From: Candidatus Eremiobacterota bacterium
GTDB taxonomy: Bacteria > Vulcanimicrobiota > Vulcanimicrobiia > Vulcanimicrobiales > Vulcanimicrobiaceae
Length of the DNA stretch: 64,000 nt
Assembly (NCBI GenBank): GCA_019235885.1
Contig: JAFAKB010000011.1
Location: 49,503 to 113,502, forward strand
Direction of reading: 5' to 3'
The position numbers were made by a program, and so were the translations under genes. Under the pieces are notes generated by a model. That model was not told the origin of the DNA. It saw nothing but the letters and a program-made list of their open reading frames with translations, and searched no databases. Position 1 is the first letter of the stretch. Each line of letters opens with the position of its first letter. This document shows positions 16,161 to 26,205 of this stretch, piece by piece.

Positions 16161-16793
16161 CTACGAAACCAAGCGCGTGGAATCGGGCAGCGGAATCGAT
16201 ACGGTTTCAGCCGGGCTGCCGTAACGCGCTTGGAGCACCCGGCGCAGCGCGCGCAGCACGTTGCGATAGTTGTCGCCGAGGTCGAACAGAACCGGCGGGA
16301 TCTCGTCCGCTTCGGCCGGATCGGGCTCCGCCTCGACGGTCATCGGCTCGAGCGTGCGAACCAGCGCTTCACGCCCGATCTCGCCGATGAGCTCGGGGTC
16401 CGGACACACCGCCATGAAGCGCAGCAGCACCGCGACGTGGTCGGGCAGCTCCACGCCCGAGTCGAACTCGTAGCGGCGGTACAGGTCCTTGAGCTCGAGC
16501 ATCAAGGCGCTGCGCTTGTAGTCTTCGCCGAACAGGTGGTACCCGATGTACGGGTGGCACGTGGCGTCGAGGTCGAAGGTGGCGGTGAAGACCTCCTCCA
16601 CGATGTCGGGCGGCGTTCGGTCGGCGAACGAGGCGAACCCCTCGATGAGCGCAGCCGCTTCCGCGTTCTCCGGCGCGACCTGCGCGACGCACTCCCGCGC
16701 CGTCTGCGCAAGCCGGGGGTGCGGGTACTCGAGGAGTTCCGCAAACAACTCGAGTACCCGCGACGCCCTCGCCGTGTCCTCGGCGGTCACCAT
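16161..16793 (-). CDS. narJ: Nitrate reductase molybdenum-cofactor assembly chaperone
   Basis: 210 residues of the NarJ/TorD helical chaperone family (LELFAELLEYPHPRLAQ, LFGEDYKRSALMLELKDLYRR, DHVAVLLRFMAVCPD). It binds the NarG N-terminus and is needed for Mo-cofactor insertion and membrane assembly. GTG or ATG near 16793 overlaps the narH stop by seven bases. Cytoplasmic. Confidence 0.92.
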   Translation of the reverse strand: MVTAEDTARASRVLELFAELLEYPHPRLAQTARECVAQVAPENAEAAALIEGFASFADRTPPDIVEEVFTATFDLDATCHPYIGYHLFGEDYKRSALMLELKDLYRRYEFDSGVELPDHVAVLLRFMAVCPDPELIGEIGREALVRTLEPMTVEAEPDPAEADEIPPVLFDLGDNYRNVLRALRRVLQARYGSPAETVSIPLPDSTRLVS

Positions 16794-18289
16794 CTGCGCG
16801 CCGGCGCCTCGCGGTAACCGAATCCGGCGGCGGGTTTGTGCGTGTACGGATCGAGGCTCTGCTCGATCGCTTCCTCGCGGGCGAACGCCGGGATCACGAA
16901 CCGCTCTTCCATCGTCGGCAGCGAGGTAAGGTTGAAGATGGCCTCGGCTTCTTCGGGCGTGGTCTTGCCGATGCGGAGCGCCTCCGCGGCTTCGGCGGCG
17001 GAGATGTCCTTGACGCGCTGCGAGCGCTTGTACAGACGCACCGCGATCTGCTTTTTGTAGACCTCGCGGATGATGTCTTCGTTACCGGCCGTGAACAGGC
17101 TCGCCATGTAGCGGATCGGGATGCGCGCCTGCTCCAGCGAGCTGAGCATCTGGCCCAGCCCCTCGACGCCGGAGCTGTCGTAGATGCCTTCCTTCATCCG
17201 CCCCAGCACGGGCAGCATCGGCGGCACGTAGAACAGCATCGGAAGCGTTCGGAACTCGGGGTGCAGCGGGAGCGCGAGCCCCCACTTCTTCACGAACTTG
17301 TACGTGGGCGAGTTCTGCGCCGCTGCGATCTGCTGGTCGGTCACGCCGTTCGCCTTCGCGGCGGCGATGATCGCCGGGTCGAACGGATCCTGGATCATCC
17401 GCCGCATCGCGGCGACGAGATCCTTGTCGTCGTTCAGCGCCGTCTCGGTGATGCGATCGGCATCGTACAGGATCAGGCCGAGGTACCGGATGCGCCCGAC
17501 GCAGGAGTGGAAGCACGCCGGAGCTTGTCCCGTCTCCAAGCGCGGGTAGCACAGGATGCACTTCTCCGACTTGCCCGTCGACCAGTTGTAGTAGGTCTTC
17601 TTGTAGGGGCAGCCCGAGACGCACATGCGCCAAGCGCGGCATTTCTCCTGACTGATGAGGACGATCCCGTCCTCGCCGCGCTTGTAGATCGCGCCGGACG
17701 GACACGCGCCGACGCAGCTCGGGTTCAGGCAGTGGTTGCAGATGCGCGGCAGGTAGAAGAAGACGAGCCGTTCGACTTCGTTGAGCTGCTCGCGCTCGTG
17801 GTCGGTCAGCTTCTCGAGGTTCACGTCGTTGCTGGCGTAGACCGGCGAGCCGCCGAGGTCGTCGTCCCAGTTCGGGCCCGCCTCGATGTCCATCGGCTTG
17901 CCGGTGATCAGCGAGATCGGGCGCGCGGTCGGCTGATCGTCACCTTCCGGCGCGTTGAACAGCTCGTCGTACTGGTACGTCCACGGCTCGTAGTAGTCGT
18001 CGATCGTCGGCAAGTTCGGATTGTAGAAGATGTTGCCGAGCCCTTCGGTGCGGCCTTGCAGCCGCAGGCGGAGCCGGTCGCCGTCCTTCACCCAACCGCC
18101 TTTGTACTTTTCTTGGTTTTCCCACGTGGTCGGATAGCCGGTCCCCGGCTTCGTCTCCACGTTGTTCCACCACATGTACTCGGTGCCCTTACGGTCGGTC
18201 CAGATGTTCTTGCAGGCGATGCTGCAGGTGTGGCAGCCGATGCACTTGTCGAGGTGGAAGACCATTGAAACTTGCGCGCGAATGTCCAT
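16787..18289 (-). CDS. narH: Respiratory nitrate reductase beta subunit (Fe-S electron transfer)
   Basis: 500 residues, close to the ~510 of the family. Four Cys groups bind one [3Fe-4S] and three [4Fe-4S] clusters: CIGCHTCSIAC (Cys16, 19, 22, 26), CNHCLNPSCVGACPSG, CRAWRMCVSGCP (the Trp in the 3Fe-type motif is typical), and CILCYPRLETGQAPAC. It passes electrons from NarI to NarG. ATG 18289 is two bases downstream of the narG stop. Cytoplasmic face, no export signal. Confidence 0.96.
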   Translation of the reverse strand: MDIRAQVSMVFHLDKCIGCHTCSIACKNIWTDRKGTEYMWWNNVETKPGTGYPTTWENQEKYKGGWVKDGDRLRLRLQGRTEGLGNIFYNPNLPTIDDYYEPWTYQYDELFNAPEGDDQPTARPISLITGKPMDIEAGPNWDDDLGGSPVYASNDVNLEKLTDHEREQLNEVERLVFFYLPRICNHCLNPSCVGACPSGAIYKRGEDGIVLISQEKCRAWRMCVSGCPYKKTYYNWSTGKSEKCILCYPRLETGQAPACFHSCVGRIRYLGLILYDADRITETALNDDKDLVAAMRRMIQDPFDPAIIAAAKANGVTDQQIAAAQNSPTYKFVKKWGLALPLHPEFRTLPMLFYVPPMLPVLGRMKEGIYDSSGVEGLGQMLSSLEQARIPIRYMASLFTAGNEDIIREVYKKQIAVRLYKRSQRVKDISAAEAAEALRIGKTTPEEAEAIFNLTSLPTMEERFVIPAFAREEAIEQSLDPYTHKPAAGFGYREAPARRW

Positions 18290-18291
18290 GG

Positions 18292-21200
18292 TTACCACTC
18301 CAGCTTTTCGAGGGCGCGCACGCAGGCGTGCGTGTCTCGGGTGAAGATTCCGATCGGTCCCCAGTAGTTGAAACCGAAGGTCCATTGCCCGTACCCGCCG
18401 GCGACTTGGACCGGGTTGATACGGGTTCGGGTGAGGCTGTTGTGCCCGCCTGCGCGGCGGCCGCCGCGCACTTGGGACTTCGGCATCGAGATCGTGCGCT
18501 CGGGAGAGTGATAGATCATGCACGTCCCGGGCTGCACGCGCGCGCTGACGGCCGCGCGCGTCACCATGACGCCGTTGTCGTTGTAGACCTCGACCCATTG
18601 GTTGTCGACGATGCCGATTCGGGCCGCGTCCTTGTCGTTGATCCAGCACGGCTCGATGCCGCGCGAGAGCGTCAGCATGCGCAAGTTGTCGTAGTACGTC
18701 GAGTGGATGTGCCACTTGCCGTGCGGCGTGATGTAGTTCAGGATCAGCGTCTTGTCGTCGACCGGGCTCAGCACGATGTCGCCGGTGAGGTGCGGATCGA
18801 GCTTGGGCTTGTAGGTCGCGAAGTGCTCGCCGAAGTCGATGTACCACGGATGATCCATGTACAGCTGCTGGCGCCCGGTCAGCGTCCGCCACGGAATCAA
18901 CCGCTCGACGTTCATGCACCAGGCCGAGTACGCCCGGCCGTCGTTGACCATCCCCGACCAGCACGGGCTGATCAGGAGCCGTTTCACCTGGCGGGTGAGG
19001 TCTCCGAACGTCATGCGGACGCCGCGAACGCCCTCGGCGAGATCGGTCAGCGGGAGCCCGGTCGCCTTTTCCTCGTGCTCGAAGGCGGCGTACGAGACGT
19101 CGCCGTTCGTCTCGGGCGCGAGGTGGAGGATCGTGTTGCAGACGTCGAGCGGGTCCTCGAGGCTCGGATATTTCTGCCCGTTCCACTCGACGCAGCGCAT
19201 GTGCCGCGAGTCGGCCGACAAGCTGACCGGGTTCTGGAGCAGCTGGTCGTAGAACTTCTCGCAGTCGACGTGGACGCCGTTGGACATGAGACCGTCGGCA
19301 CGAACGTTCGGCCCGAGGGTGATGTACCGGTTGTAGACGTTGGCGTAGTCGCGGGTCGCGATGCGCAGATGCGGCATCGTCTTGCCCGGGATCGCCTCGA
19401 CCTCGCCGGTCTCCCAGTCGACGATCTGCGGCTGCGCGATCTCGTCCGGCGTGTCGTGCGAGAGCGGGAACGCGACCAGATCCTTCACCGGCTCGGGGAA
19501 GGCCAGCGGCGACATGTCGCTGACCGCCTTGGCGAGCGTCTTGAAGATGTCCCAGTCGCTCTTCGACTCCCACACCGGCGGGACGGCGGCGCCGAGCACG
19601 TGGATGTACGAGTGCAGGTCGGTCGAGTTCAGGTCGTTCTTCTCGTACCACATCGCCGTCGGCAAGACGATGTCCGAGTACAGCGCCGAGGTGTCCATGC
19701 GGAAGTTGATGTCGACCACGAGGTCCATCTTGCCGCGCGGCGCCGGCTCCCGGAAGACGACTTTCTTCGTCTTGCCCTTGGCGTGGTCTTCGGCGACCGC
19801 GTTGTCGTGCGTGCCCAAGTAGTGGCGCAGGAAGAACTCGTGCCCCTTCGCGCTCGCCATGATCGCGTTGCCGCGCCAGATGAACCACAGGCGGGGCCAG
19901 TTCTGCTCGGCATCGGGATCGTCGACCGCGAACTTCAGCTTGCCGGACTTCAGCTGCGCCACCGCCTCGGCGATGATCGCCTGGTCGTCTTTCGCGCCGG
20001 CGGCCTGCGTCTCGCGGACCCAGTCCAGCGGGTTGCGGTCGAACTGCGGATAGTACGGCATCCAGCCGCGCTTCACGGCATCGTTTTCGATGTCCATCGC
20101 GTGGCCTTTGGCCCAGCGCGGGTTCGGCGGCACGGCCGCGTACTCGTCGAAGTCGCCTTCGTAGTGCCACTGGCTGCTGTTGACGTAGTGCCAGGTCGGC
20201 GACTGCTGCCGGCGCGGCGGCTTCGTCCAGTCGAGCGCGAACGTGATCGACGCCCACGGCGCCTGCGGCGCGAGCTTCTCTTGGCCGACGTAGTGGTTCA
20301 TGCCGCCGCCGTTGCGCCCGCAGCAGCCGGTGAACAGCATGGCGTTGATCGGACCGCGGTATGCCAGCCCGTTGTTGTACCAGTGGTTCAAGCTCGCGCC
20401 GACGATGCACATCGAGCGGCCTTCGGTCAGCTCGGCGTTCGTCGCGAACTCGCGCGCGAAGCGGATGCACGTCTCGCGCCCGATCCCGGTGTACTGTTCC
20501 TGCCAAGCCGGCGTGTACGGCGCGAGGTCGTCGTAGCTCTTGCCGTAGTCGCCCGGCAGCCCGCGGTCGACGCCGTAGTGGGCCATGTACAGATCGAACA
20601 CCGTCGCGACCGGGACTTTGCCCTTCGCCGTGTCGATGTACCGCACGGGCACGCCGCGCAGCGAGCGGCGCTTGGCGGCGAACTCGTAGAAGTCGACGTT
20701 CAGCACGTCGTCGTGCTGGTCGAGGAAGCTGAGGACCGGATCGATCGGGCTGCCGTCCTTCCCGTCCTCGAGCTTCAAGTTCCACTGGCCCTTTTGCGTC
20801 GCCCAGCGGAATCCGACCGTACCCATCGGCATCTTCGGCTTGCCGCTCGCGTCCATCATGAGCATCTTCCAGTCGCCGTGCTCTTCGCCGGCGTACTGGG
20901 CGACCCGGTTGGCGCGCAAGAGCTGACCGGCCTCGTAGCCGTTCGTCGCGTCACCGGTCAGCTCGACCAGGAGCGGCGCGTCGGTGTAGTTCTTGACGTA
21001 GTTGTCGAAGTACGGGACCTTGCGGTCCTGGTGGTACTCCTTGAGGATCACGTGGTTGACGGCCATCCAGAACGCCGTGTCCTGGCCCGCCTTGACCGGG
21101 ATCCACATGTCGGAGTACTTGGCGACCTGGCTGAAGTCGGGCGAGATCACCACGAACTTCGAGCCGTTGTGGCGCGCTTCGGAGATGAAGTGCACGTCGG

Positions 21201-21936
21201 GCGTGCGCGTCATGTTGAGGTTCGCCGCGATCGAGACGATGTAGCTCGAGTTGTACCAGTCGGCGCTCTCGCACACGTCGGTCTGATCGCCCCACACTTC
21301 GGGGAACGAGTTCGGCAGGTCGGCGTACCAGTCGTAGAAGCTCATGTTGACGCCGCCGATGAGCTGCAGGAAGCGCGCGCCGCCGGCGTACGAGGCGAAC
21401 GAGAACGCGGGGATCGGCGCGAAGCCGAAGACGCGGTCCGGTCCCCACTTCTTCGAGGTGTACAGCGTCGCGGCCGCGATGAGCTCGACGACCTCGTCCC
21501 AGTTCGTGCGGCGGAAACCGCCCTTGCCGCGCGCCCGCTGGAAACGCTTGCGCTTCTGCTCGTCCTGCACGATCGAGCCCCACGCCTCGACCGGGTTGGC
21601 GTACTGCGAGCGAGCCTTGCGCCAGAAGTCGAGCAGCGCGCCGCGGATGTACGGATACTTCACCCGGATCGGGCTGTAGACGTACCACGAGGCCGAGATG
21701 CCGCGCTGGCAGCCGCGCGGCTCGTACGGCGGGAGGCCTTTCTCAAGCAGCGGATAGTCCGTCTGCTGCATCTCCCACGTGATGATGCCGTCTTTGACGT
21801 ACACCGCCCACGAGCAGCCGCCGGTGCAGTTGACGCCGTGCGTGCTGCGCACGACTTGGTCGTGCTGCCAGCGATTGCGGTAGAACTCTTCCCAGCGACG
21901 CGACTTGGGGTCGACCAGGTCTTGAATCCATCCCAT
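18292..21936 (-). CDS. narG: Respiratory nitrate reductase alpha subunit (Mo-bis-MGD, catalytic)
   Basis: 1214 residues, typical for NarG. The N-terminal Fe-S ligand pattern His33, Cys37, Cys41 lies in [13 protein letters not shown], preceded by [13 protein letters not shown] as in membrane-bound NarG. The molybdopterin region includes [18 protein letters not shown]. It reduces nitrate to nitrite with quinol electrons through NarHI. There is no Tat leader, so the active site faces the cytoplasm as in NarGHI, requiring nitrate import by the NarK-like carriers at 29041 and 31173. Confidence 0.97.
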   Translation of the reverse strand: MGWIQDLVDPKSRRWEEFYRNRWQHDQVVRSTHGVNCTGGCSWAVYVKDGIITWEMQQTDYPLLEKGLPPYEPRGCQRGISASWYVYSPIRVKYPYIRGALLDFWRKARSQYANPVEAWGSIVQDEQKRKRFQRARGKGGFRRTNWDEVVELIAAATLYTSKKWGPDRVFGFAPIPAFSFASYAGGARFLQLIGGVNMSFYDWYADLPNSFPEVWGDQTDVCESADWYNSSYIVSIAANLNMTRTPDVHFISEARHNGSKFVVISPDFSQVAKYSDMWIPVKAGQDTAFWMAVNHVILKEYHQDRKVPYFDNYVKNYTDAPLLVELTGDATNGYEAGQLLRANRVAQYAGEEHGDWKMLMMDASGKPKMPMGTVGFRWATQKGQWNLKLEDGKDGSPIDPVLSFLDQHDDVLNVDFYEFAAKRRSLRGVPVRYIDTAKGKVPVATVFDLYMAHYGVDRGLPGDYGKSYDDLAPYTPAWQEQYTGIGRETCIRFAREFATNAELTEGRSMCIVGASLNHWYNNGLAYRGPINAMLFTGCCGRNGGGMNHYVGQEKLAPQAPWASITFALDWTKPPRRQQSPTWHYVNSSQWHYEGDFDEYAAVPPNPRWAKGHAMDIENDAVKRGWMPYYPQFDRNPLDWVRETQAAGAKDDQAIIAEAVAQLKSGKLKFAVDDPDAEQNWPRLWFIWRGNAIMASAKGHEFFLRHYLGTHDNAVAEDHAKGKTKKVVFREPAPRGKMDLVVDINFRMDTSALYSDIVLPTAMWYEKNDLNSTDLHSYIHVLGAAVPPVWESKSDWDIFKTLAKAVSDMSPLAFPEPVKDLVAFPLSHDTPDEIAQPQIVDWETGEVEAIPGKTMPHLRIATRDYANVYNRYITLGPNVRADGLMSNGVHVDCEKFYDQLLQNPVSLSADSRHMRCVEWNGQKYPSLEDPLDVCNTILHLAPETNGDVSYAAFEHEEKATGLPLTDLAEGVRGVRMTFGDLTRQVKRLLISPCWSGMVNDGRAYSAWCMNVERLIPWRTLTGRQQLYMDHPWYIDFGEHFATYKPKLDPHLTGDIVLSPVDDKTLILNYITPHGKWHIHSTYYDNLRMLTLSRGIEPCWINDKDAARIGIVDNQWVEVYNDNGVMVTRAAVSARVQPGTCMIYHSPERTISMPKSQVRGGRRAGGHNSLTRTRINPVQVAGGYGQWTFGFNYWGPIGIFTRDTHACVRALEKLEW

Positions 21937-21939
21937 TCG

Positions 21940-22860
21940 CTACAACCTCCGGACGACTTTGCGGTTATTGAACGCGATATTCGCGCGCTGAACAAGGGGC
22001 TTGCGCACGCCGAGCAGCCGCCGCCGCCAGTACACCGCGGCGATCGCGACCAGGATCACCAGTGCGATGATCCCGAGCACGGTGAGCTCTGCGAGGGCAC
22101 CCAGCGGGCGCTGTGCCACCGCCCCCTCTTTGATGAACGCGACCAGGTTTGCGATCTCTTGCGGCGTGAGCGGCTGCCGCGTCCACACGGCGCTCATCGT
22201 CGGCGTCGGAACGCCGGTCAAGAACGCGCCGAGTCCGGCGTCACCGCCGTACTTGTTGTACGCGTCGGTCAGGTCGGGGCCGAGCGTCCCGCCGCCCAGC
22301 GCGCCGATCCCCGAGATGCTGTGGCACGACATGCAAGGCGGTCCGCCGTTCTTCAGGCGCGCGCCGCCGACGAACAGCTCGCGGCCTGCTCCCGCGTCGC
22401 CCGGCGGCAGCGCCGGCGCGGTGGTGGTCTGTCCCTTCCCCGATGCGGGCGTGCCGGCTTGCTGCGTGATGTAGCTGACGACCGCATCGATGTCGGCCGG
22501 CGCGAGCCCGAGCGTCGGCATGACGCCTTTGGCCTTGTATTTGTTCGCCAGCGCGACCGCCTTCGGATCGTTCGAGTCGATCATCTTCTGCGGCCCGGAG
22601 ATCCATTGCCGCAGCCAATTCGGATCTTCCGTCTTCACGGCTTTGAGATCGGGGCCGACGAGGTCGCCTTTCCCGATCGTGTGGCAAGCGGAGCATTTCT
22701 GCTGGAAGATCGTGCTGCCCTCATCGGCACGTGCGACGCCGGCGAGGGCCAGCGGAACCACCGCGAACGCCGCCGCTGCGAGCAGGCGAACGACGCGCGC
22801 GAGCGAGATGCGCAGAACGTGCTGTTTGCCGCAGCGGGCTGCGGACGGATCGCCTGTCAT
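21940..22860 (-). CDS. Membrane-anchored diheme cytochrome c at head of nar operon
   Basis: 306 residues from ATG 22860, preceded by AAGGAGG. Residues 18-45 form a signal peptide. Two CXXCH heme sites are at 56-60 (CSACH) and 176-180 (CMSCH), with candidate Met ligands downstream. A helix near 258-278 (TVLGIIALVILVAIAAVYW) anchors the C-terminus. It lies three bases before narG. Diheme NarC-type cytochromes of this position occur in nar operons of Thermus and some other phyla and are proposed to link the quinol pool or NarI to periplasmic acceptors. The exact electron route is inferred. Confidence 0.83.
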   Translation of the reverse strand: MTGDPSAARCGKQHVLRISLARVVRLLAAAAFAVVPLALAGVARADEGSTIFQQKCSACHTIGKGDLVGPDLKAVKTEDPNWLRQWISGPQKMIDSNDPKAVALANKYKAKGVMPTLGLAPADIDAVVSYITQQAGTPASGKGQTTTAPALPPGDAGAGRELFVGGARLKNGGPPCMSCHSISGIGALGGGTLGPDLTDAYNKYGGDAGLGAFLTGVPTPTMSAVWTRQPLTPQEIANLVAFIKEGAVAQRPLGALAELTVLGIIALVILVAIAAVYWRRRLLGVRKPLVQRANIAFNNRKVVRRL

Positions 22861-22924
22861 CGTGCCTCCTTCTCCGACAAGAAAGAACATTGCGATTGGG
22901 CGGTGGTGCGGTGCGTCGTCGTGC

Positions 22925-24157
22925 TCATGCCAACCGGTGCACCTCCAGCCGGTCGCCGGCGGAAACGGCGGCCCGGTCCGGCTCGAGCCGAACGTAGCCG
23001 TCCGCGGCGGCAAGCGAGGAAACGAACGACGAACGATGGTGCCGAACGGGCCGGACACCACCGTCGGAACCTATCCGCACGGGAACGTACGTTACCCAGC
23101 CCGGCTTCCCGGTGAACGCCTCCGCGGCGATCCCGAGGATCCCGGCTGCCGGTGTGTTGCGGCCGCACAGCGCTGCAAAGATCGGTCCGCCCAGAACCGT
23201 CAGCGCAAGCATCGCCGCCGTCGGGCTGCCCGGGAGCCCGAGGATCGGCCGCGCGCCGGAAAGCGCTAGCACGGTGGGCCGGCCCGGCGTCATGCGCACG
23301 CCGTGCACGATCACGCCGGGCGGTGGCAACGTCCCGAGCGCGGCGGTCGTAAAGTCGCGGACTCCGACCGACGTGCCGCCGGTCAGCACGACGGCGTCGT
23401 GCGTTTTCAAAGCTTCCGTGAGCGCACGGTGCAGCGCGCCTAGCTCGTCGCGCACGTGCGTGGTCGTGATCGTGCCCGCGCCGAGATCGCGCAAGACCTG
23501 CGCCAGCGCGACGGCGTTGGAGTTTCGCACCTCGCCGGCGCGCGGCAGCGTGCCGATCGGAACGACCTCGTCGCCGGTGGAGATCAGCGCGACCGACGGA
23601 CGCCGGTACACGTCGACGTGCTGCTCGCCGAGCGTCGCCAAAACGCCGAGCAGCGCCGCGCTGATCGGCGCTCCCGCGCACGCCACCGGCGCGCCGGCGG
23701 AAATGTCTTCGCCGGCGGCGACGACGTCGGTTCCGAAATCGACAGCGCGCGAAAAGCGCACGCTGTTGGCGTCGAGCTCGGCGTCTTCGACGCGCACGAC
23801 CGCGTCGGCGCCGAGCGGAAGCGGTGCGCCGGTCGCGACGCGCACCGCCGTGCGCGCCGTCAACGTCGAGCGGAAGCCGGCGCGCGCCTCACCGTCGTGC
23901 TGCAAGCAAACCGGTTCGTCCGCGCGCGCGGAGATCAGGTCGGCCGCGCGCACGGCAAAGCCGTCCATCGCGGAGCGCGGGCATTCCGGGACGTCCGCTG
24001 CAGCTCGAACGTCATGCGCCAAGACGCGCCCGCCGGCGAGCTCGAGCGGGACGCGCTCGACATGTTTCGGTGCCGGTGACCACGCCGCAAAGAACGTCGC
24101 CAACGCCTCGTCGGGCAGTGGGAGGCCGACCGAATGCATGCCGCGGTACGCGATCAC
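22925..24157 (-). CDS. moeA: Molybdopterin molybdotransferase MoeA
   Basis: 410 residues. GTG 24157 overlaps the mobB stop (GTGA); ATG 24139 is an alternative. MoeA motifs include DVPECPRSAMDGFAV, the metal-site region GGTSVGVRDF, and the LGLPGSPTAAM segment of the nucleotide/molybdate site. It inserts molybdate into MPT-AMP to make Mo cofactor. It lies between mobB and the nar operon, so it supplies NarG. Confidence 0.92.
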   Translation of the reverse strand: MIAYRGMHSVGLPLPDEALATFFAAWSPAPKHVERVPLELAGGRVLAHDVRAAADVPECPRSAMDGFAVRAADLISARADEPVCLQHDGEARAGFRSTLTARTAVRVATGAPLPLGADAVVRVEDAELDANSVRFSRAVDFGTDVVAAGEDISAGAPVACAGAPISAALLGVLATLGEQHVDVYRRPSVALISTGDEVVPIGTLPRAGEVRNSNAVALAQVLRDLGAGTITTTHVRDELGALHRALTEALKTHDAVVLTGGTSVGVRDFTTAALGTLPPPGVIVHGVRMTPGRPTVLALSGARPILGLPGSPTAAMLALTVLGGPIFAALCGRNTPAAGILGIAAEAFTGKPGWVTYVPVRIGSDGGVRPVRHHRSSFVSSLAAADGYVRLEPDRAAVSAGDRLEVHRLA

Positions 24158-24624
24158 GACGCGACCGCCCATTCGAAAACGTCTTCGGAGCGCAGCACGT
24201 GATCGGCCCGCCGGCGATGCAGCTCGGCCCACGGCTTCCACTCGCCTTCGCCGGCGACGAACCACGATTCGCTGATGCGGCGCAGCTCGATCCCCGCGGA
24301 CGTCGACTCGATGAACACCGTCGCCGGGCGCATCCGGCGCACCGCGGCGAGACCGAGCGCCAGCCCGGCGCGGACCGCCGGACGATGCACCGTCACCCAT
24401 ACGACGCACTCCGCGCCGGCGGCGAGCAATCGTCCGGTGTCCCGCCGATGTTCGGCGTCGTCGCCGCGCCGCAGCACGAGCACGCGCGTCTCGCACGGCC
24501 GCTCGCGCACGCTGACTTTGAGCGCGACCGTTCGCCCGGCGGCCGCGAGCGGACCGATGAGCTGCACGGCGAGCGTCGTCTTGCCGACGTTCGAGGCGCT
24601 GCCGCCGACGACGACGATCTTCAC
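24154..24624 (-). CDS. mobB: MobB-like molybdopterin-guanine dinucleotide biosynthesis protein
   Basis: 156 residues with a P-loop GGSASNVGKTT (7-17), matching MobB, a GTP-binding helper of bis-MGD synthesis. It is coupled to moeA by a four-base overlap. The family is not strictly essential for MGD formation in E. coli; MobA, which attaches the guanine nucleotide, is not in this window. Cytoplasmic. Confidence 0.78.
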   Translation of the reverse strand: MKIVVVGGSASNVGKTTLAVQLIGPLAAAGRTVALKVSVRERPCETRVLVLRRGDDAEHRRDTGRLLAAGAECVVWVTVHRPAVRAGLALGLAAVRRMRPATVFIESTSAGIELRRISESWFVAGEGEWKPWAELHRRRADHVLRSEDVFEWAVAS

Positions 24625-24786
24625 GCGCGACTCACCCGGCGTGACGCCGCAACGGCGTCGCGCCCCAGCCCTCGCGGCGCTCCGATGCGCGCCGAGCAGG
24701 GAACGAAATCCGATCCCATCTGTGCAAAGCTATCGCTGTTCGGTTCCGTTTGGGTTCCGCAGGAGCACTCCGGACCGTGCCCTAAT

Positions 24787-24807
24787 TGCTCGTCCCCAAA
24801 ACGAGCA
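24787..24807. promoter_or_regulatory. Inverted repeat in mobB/regulator intergenic region
   Basis: TGCTCGT-ccccaaa-ACGAGCA, seven-base perfect arms, lies in the 267-base gap between divergent mobB and the GAF/BTAD regulator, 85 bases before GTG 24892. It could be an operator for either direction or a terminator-like hairpin. A purine-rich stretch with GGTTCCG repeats lies just upstream. Assignment is by position only. Confidence 0.35.
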
Positions 24808-24891
24808 CCCAAACGGTTTCGGAGTCGACGACATGCCTCCCGAAAACGCCGCCCCAAACAGCGCGAACCATCGTTCGACTCGGCCAAGCGC

Positions 24892-26205
24892 GTGGTCGCT
24901 CTGAGACCCGCGCTGCCCGCCGCCGATCAGCGCCCCGCCGCGGACGAAGAGTTCCGCGCGTGGGCGATCGAGGACGTCCTGGACGCGGCGCTGAGCTCGA
25001 CCGGCGCGGAAGTCGCCGAGATCTTCCTGCGCGACCAGGACGGCTCGGGCGTTTCGCTCGCCGGCCTGCGCGGCCCGTTCGCCGACGCGTTCAACCAGAT
25101 CACGCACTTCGAAGAGGGCGACGGCTTTCCGGGTCTGGTCGTCTCCGAGGGCCGGCCGCTCGAAGCCGCCGGCGTCTCACACGATCTGCGGTTTCGGCGC
25201 ACGAACGTGCAGCAGCTCGGCTTCGAGTATTTTCTGTGCGTGCCGATACCGGGACGCGAACGTCCGATGGGCAGCTTGGACGTCGCCTGGCGCCGCGGCT
25301 CCGACGCGCTCTTCCGGCATTGCGTGCAGCTCTCGCGTGACGCCGAACGGCTCGGCCTGCTCCTCGACCGGCAAGCTGCGGCAGCGAACGGAAAAAGCGC
25401 GCGCGGCGCCGCCCGGGCGAGCGGTCACGAGCGGCAGCTGGACGTGCGCGCGCTCGGCGGGTTCGAAGCTTCACTCGGCACGGCGCCGCTGAGCCTGGAC
25501 CGGTTCGCGCGCAGGCGCGCGGTGACGCTGCTGAAGATTTTGCTGACCAACTACGGCAAGGTCGTCGTGCGCGACGAGCTGATCGAGCTGCTGTGGCCGT
25601 CCGACGCGCCGAAAGACGCCGCCAAGCTGGTGAAGATCGCCGTTCACTACTTGCGCCGCGGGCTGGGCGAGGCGCAGAACGGGAACGCCGAGTCGTTCAT
25701 CGTCACCGAGCCGGCCGGCTACGCGTTCAATCCCGCCTCACCGCACCGCTTCGACGCGCTGGAGTTCGAGGCCGCGGCGACCGAAGGTCTGCGCTTCGAA
25801 CGGCAGGGCCGCTGGCGCGAAGCGTTCGCCGCGCTGCGGACCGCGGCGGAGCTGTACCGCGGCGACTACCTGGAGGACGAGCCGTACAGCGATTGGTGCC
25901 GGCGGCGGCGCACGCAGCTGCGCGAGATGCTGTTCGACGTGCTGACGACGACGGGGCGACTTCTGGCCAGTGCCGGAGACTTCGAAGGGGCGATTCGTTG
26001 CTACCGCCGCATCCTCGAGCTCGACCCCTGCCTCGAGGAAATACACCGCCATTTAATGGAAGCGCTCCACCGCTGCGGGAAGCGCACGCAGGCGCTCCGC
26101 CAGTACGAAGCGTGTCGCCGCGCCCTGCAGGAAGAGTTCGACGCCGTCCCCGTCCTCGAAACGGAGACGCTCTACAACAGCATCCTGGGCCGCAATTCCG
26201 CCTAG
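24892..26205 (+). CDS. GAF-domain transcriptional regulator with winged helix and BTAD (SARP-like)
   Basis: 437 residues from GTG 24892; the frame runs further upstream without a good start. Residues ~10-165 form a GAF-like sensor (HFEEGDGFPGLVV, EYFLCVPIPG). Residues ~180-280 form an OmpR-type winged helix (VTLLKILLTNYGKVVVRDELIELLWP, LVKIAVHYLRRGLG). The rest is a bacterial transcriptional activation domain with TPR-like helices (LLASAGDFEGAIRCYRRIL, ETLYNSILGR). Divergent from mobB-moeA-cyt-narGHJI, so a role in nar control is inferred; the GAF ligand is unknown. Confidence 0.75.
   Translation: MVALRPALPAADQRPAADEEFRAWAIEDVLDAALSSTGAEVAEIFLRDQDGSGVSLAGLRGPFADAFNQITHFEEGDGFPGLVVSEGRPLEAAGVSHDLRFRRTNVQQLGFEYFLCVPIPGRERPMGSLDVAWRRGSDALFRHCVQLSRDAERLGLLLDRQAAAANGKSARGAARASGHERQLDVRALGGFEASLGTAPLSLDRFARRRAVTLLKILLTNYGKVVVRDELIELLWPSDAPKDAAKLVKIAVHYLRRGLGEAQNGNAESFIVTEPAGYAFNPASPHRFDALEFEAAATEGLRFERQGRWREAFAALRTAAELYRGDYLEDEPYSDWCRRRRTQLREMLFDVLTTTGRLLASAGDFEGAIRCYRRILELDPCLEEIHRHLMEALHRCGKRTQALRQYEACRRALQEEFDAVPVLETETLYNSILGRNSA

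Noticed and set aside
16787..20785. Apparent NarH-NarG fusion in one frame
   Set aside because: The upstream part is out of frame with narG. NarH begins at ATG 18289 with its own N-terminus, and narG is complete in another frame.
22861..22924. Molybdenum-cofactor riboswitch near moeA
   Set aside because: The gap is too short and no conserved aptamer-like stem set was seen; moeA is also coupled to mobB upstream.
18265..23115. Very long open frame on the plus strand across the nar operon (over 1600 codons)
   Set aside because: It is an antisense shadow caused by high GC; composition is Arg/Val/Asp-rich with no motif, while the minus-strand Nar proteins are complete.
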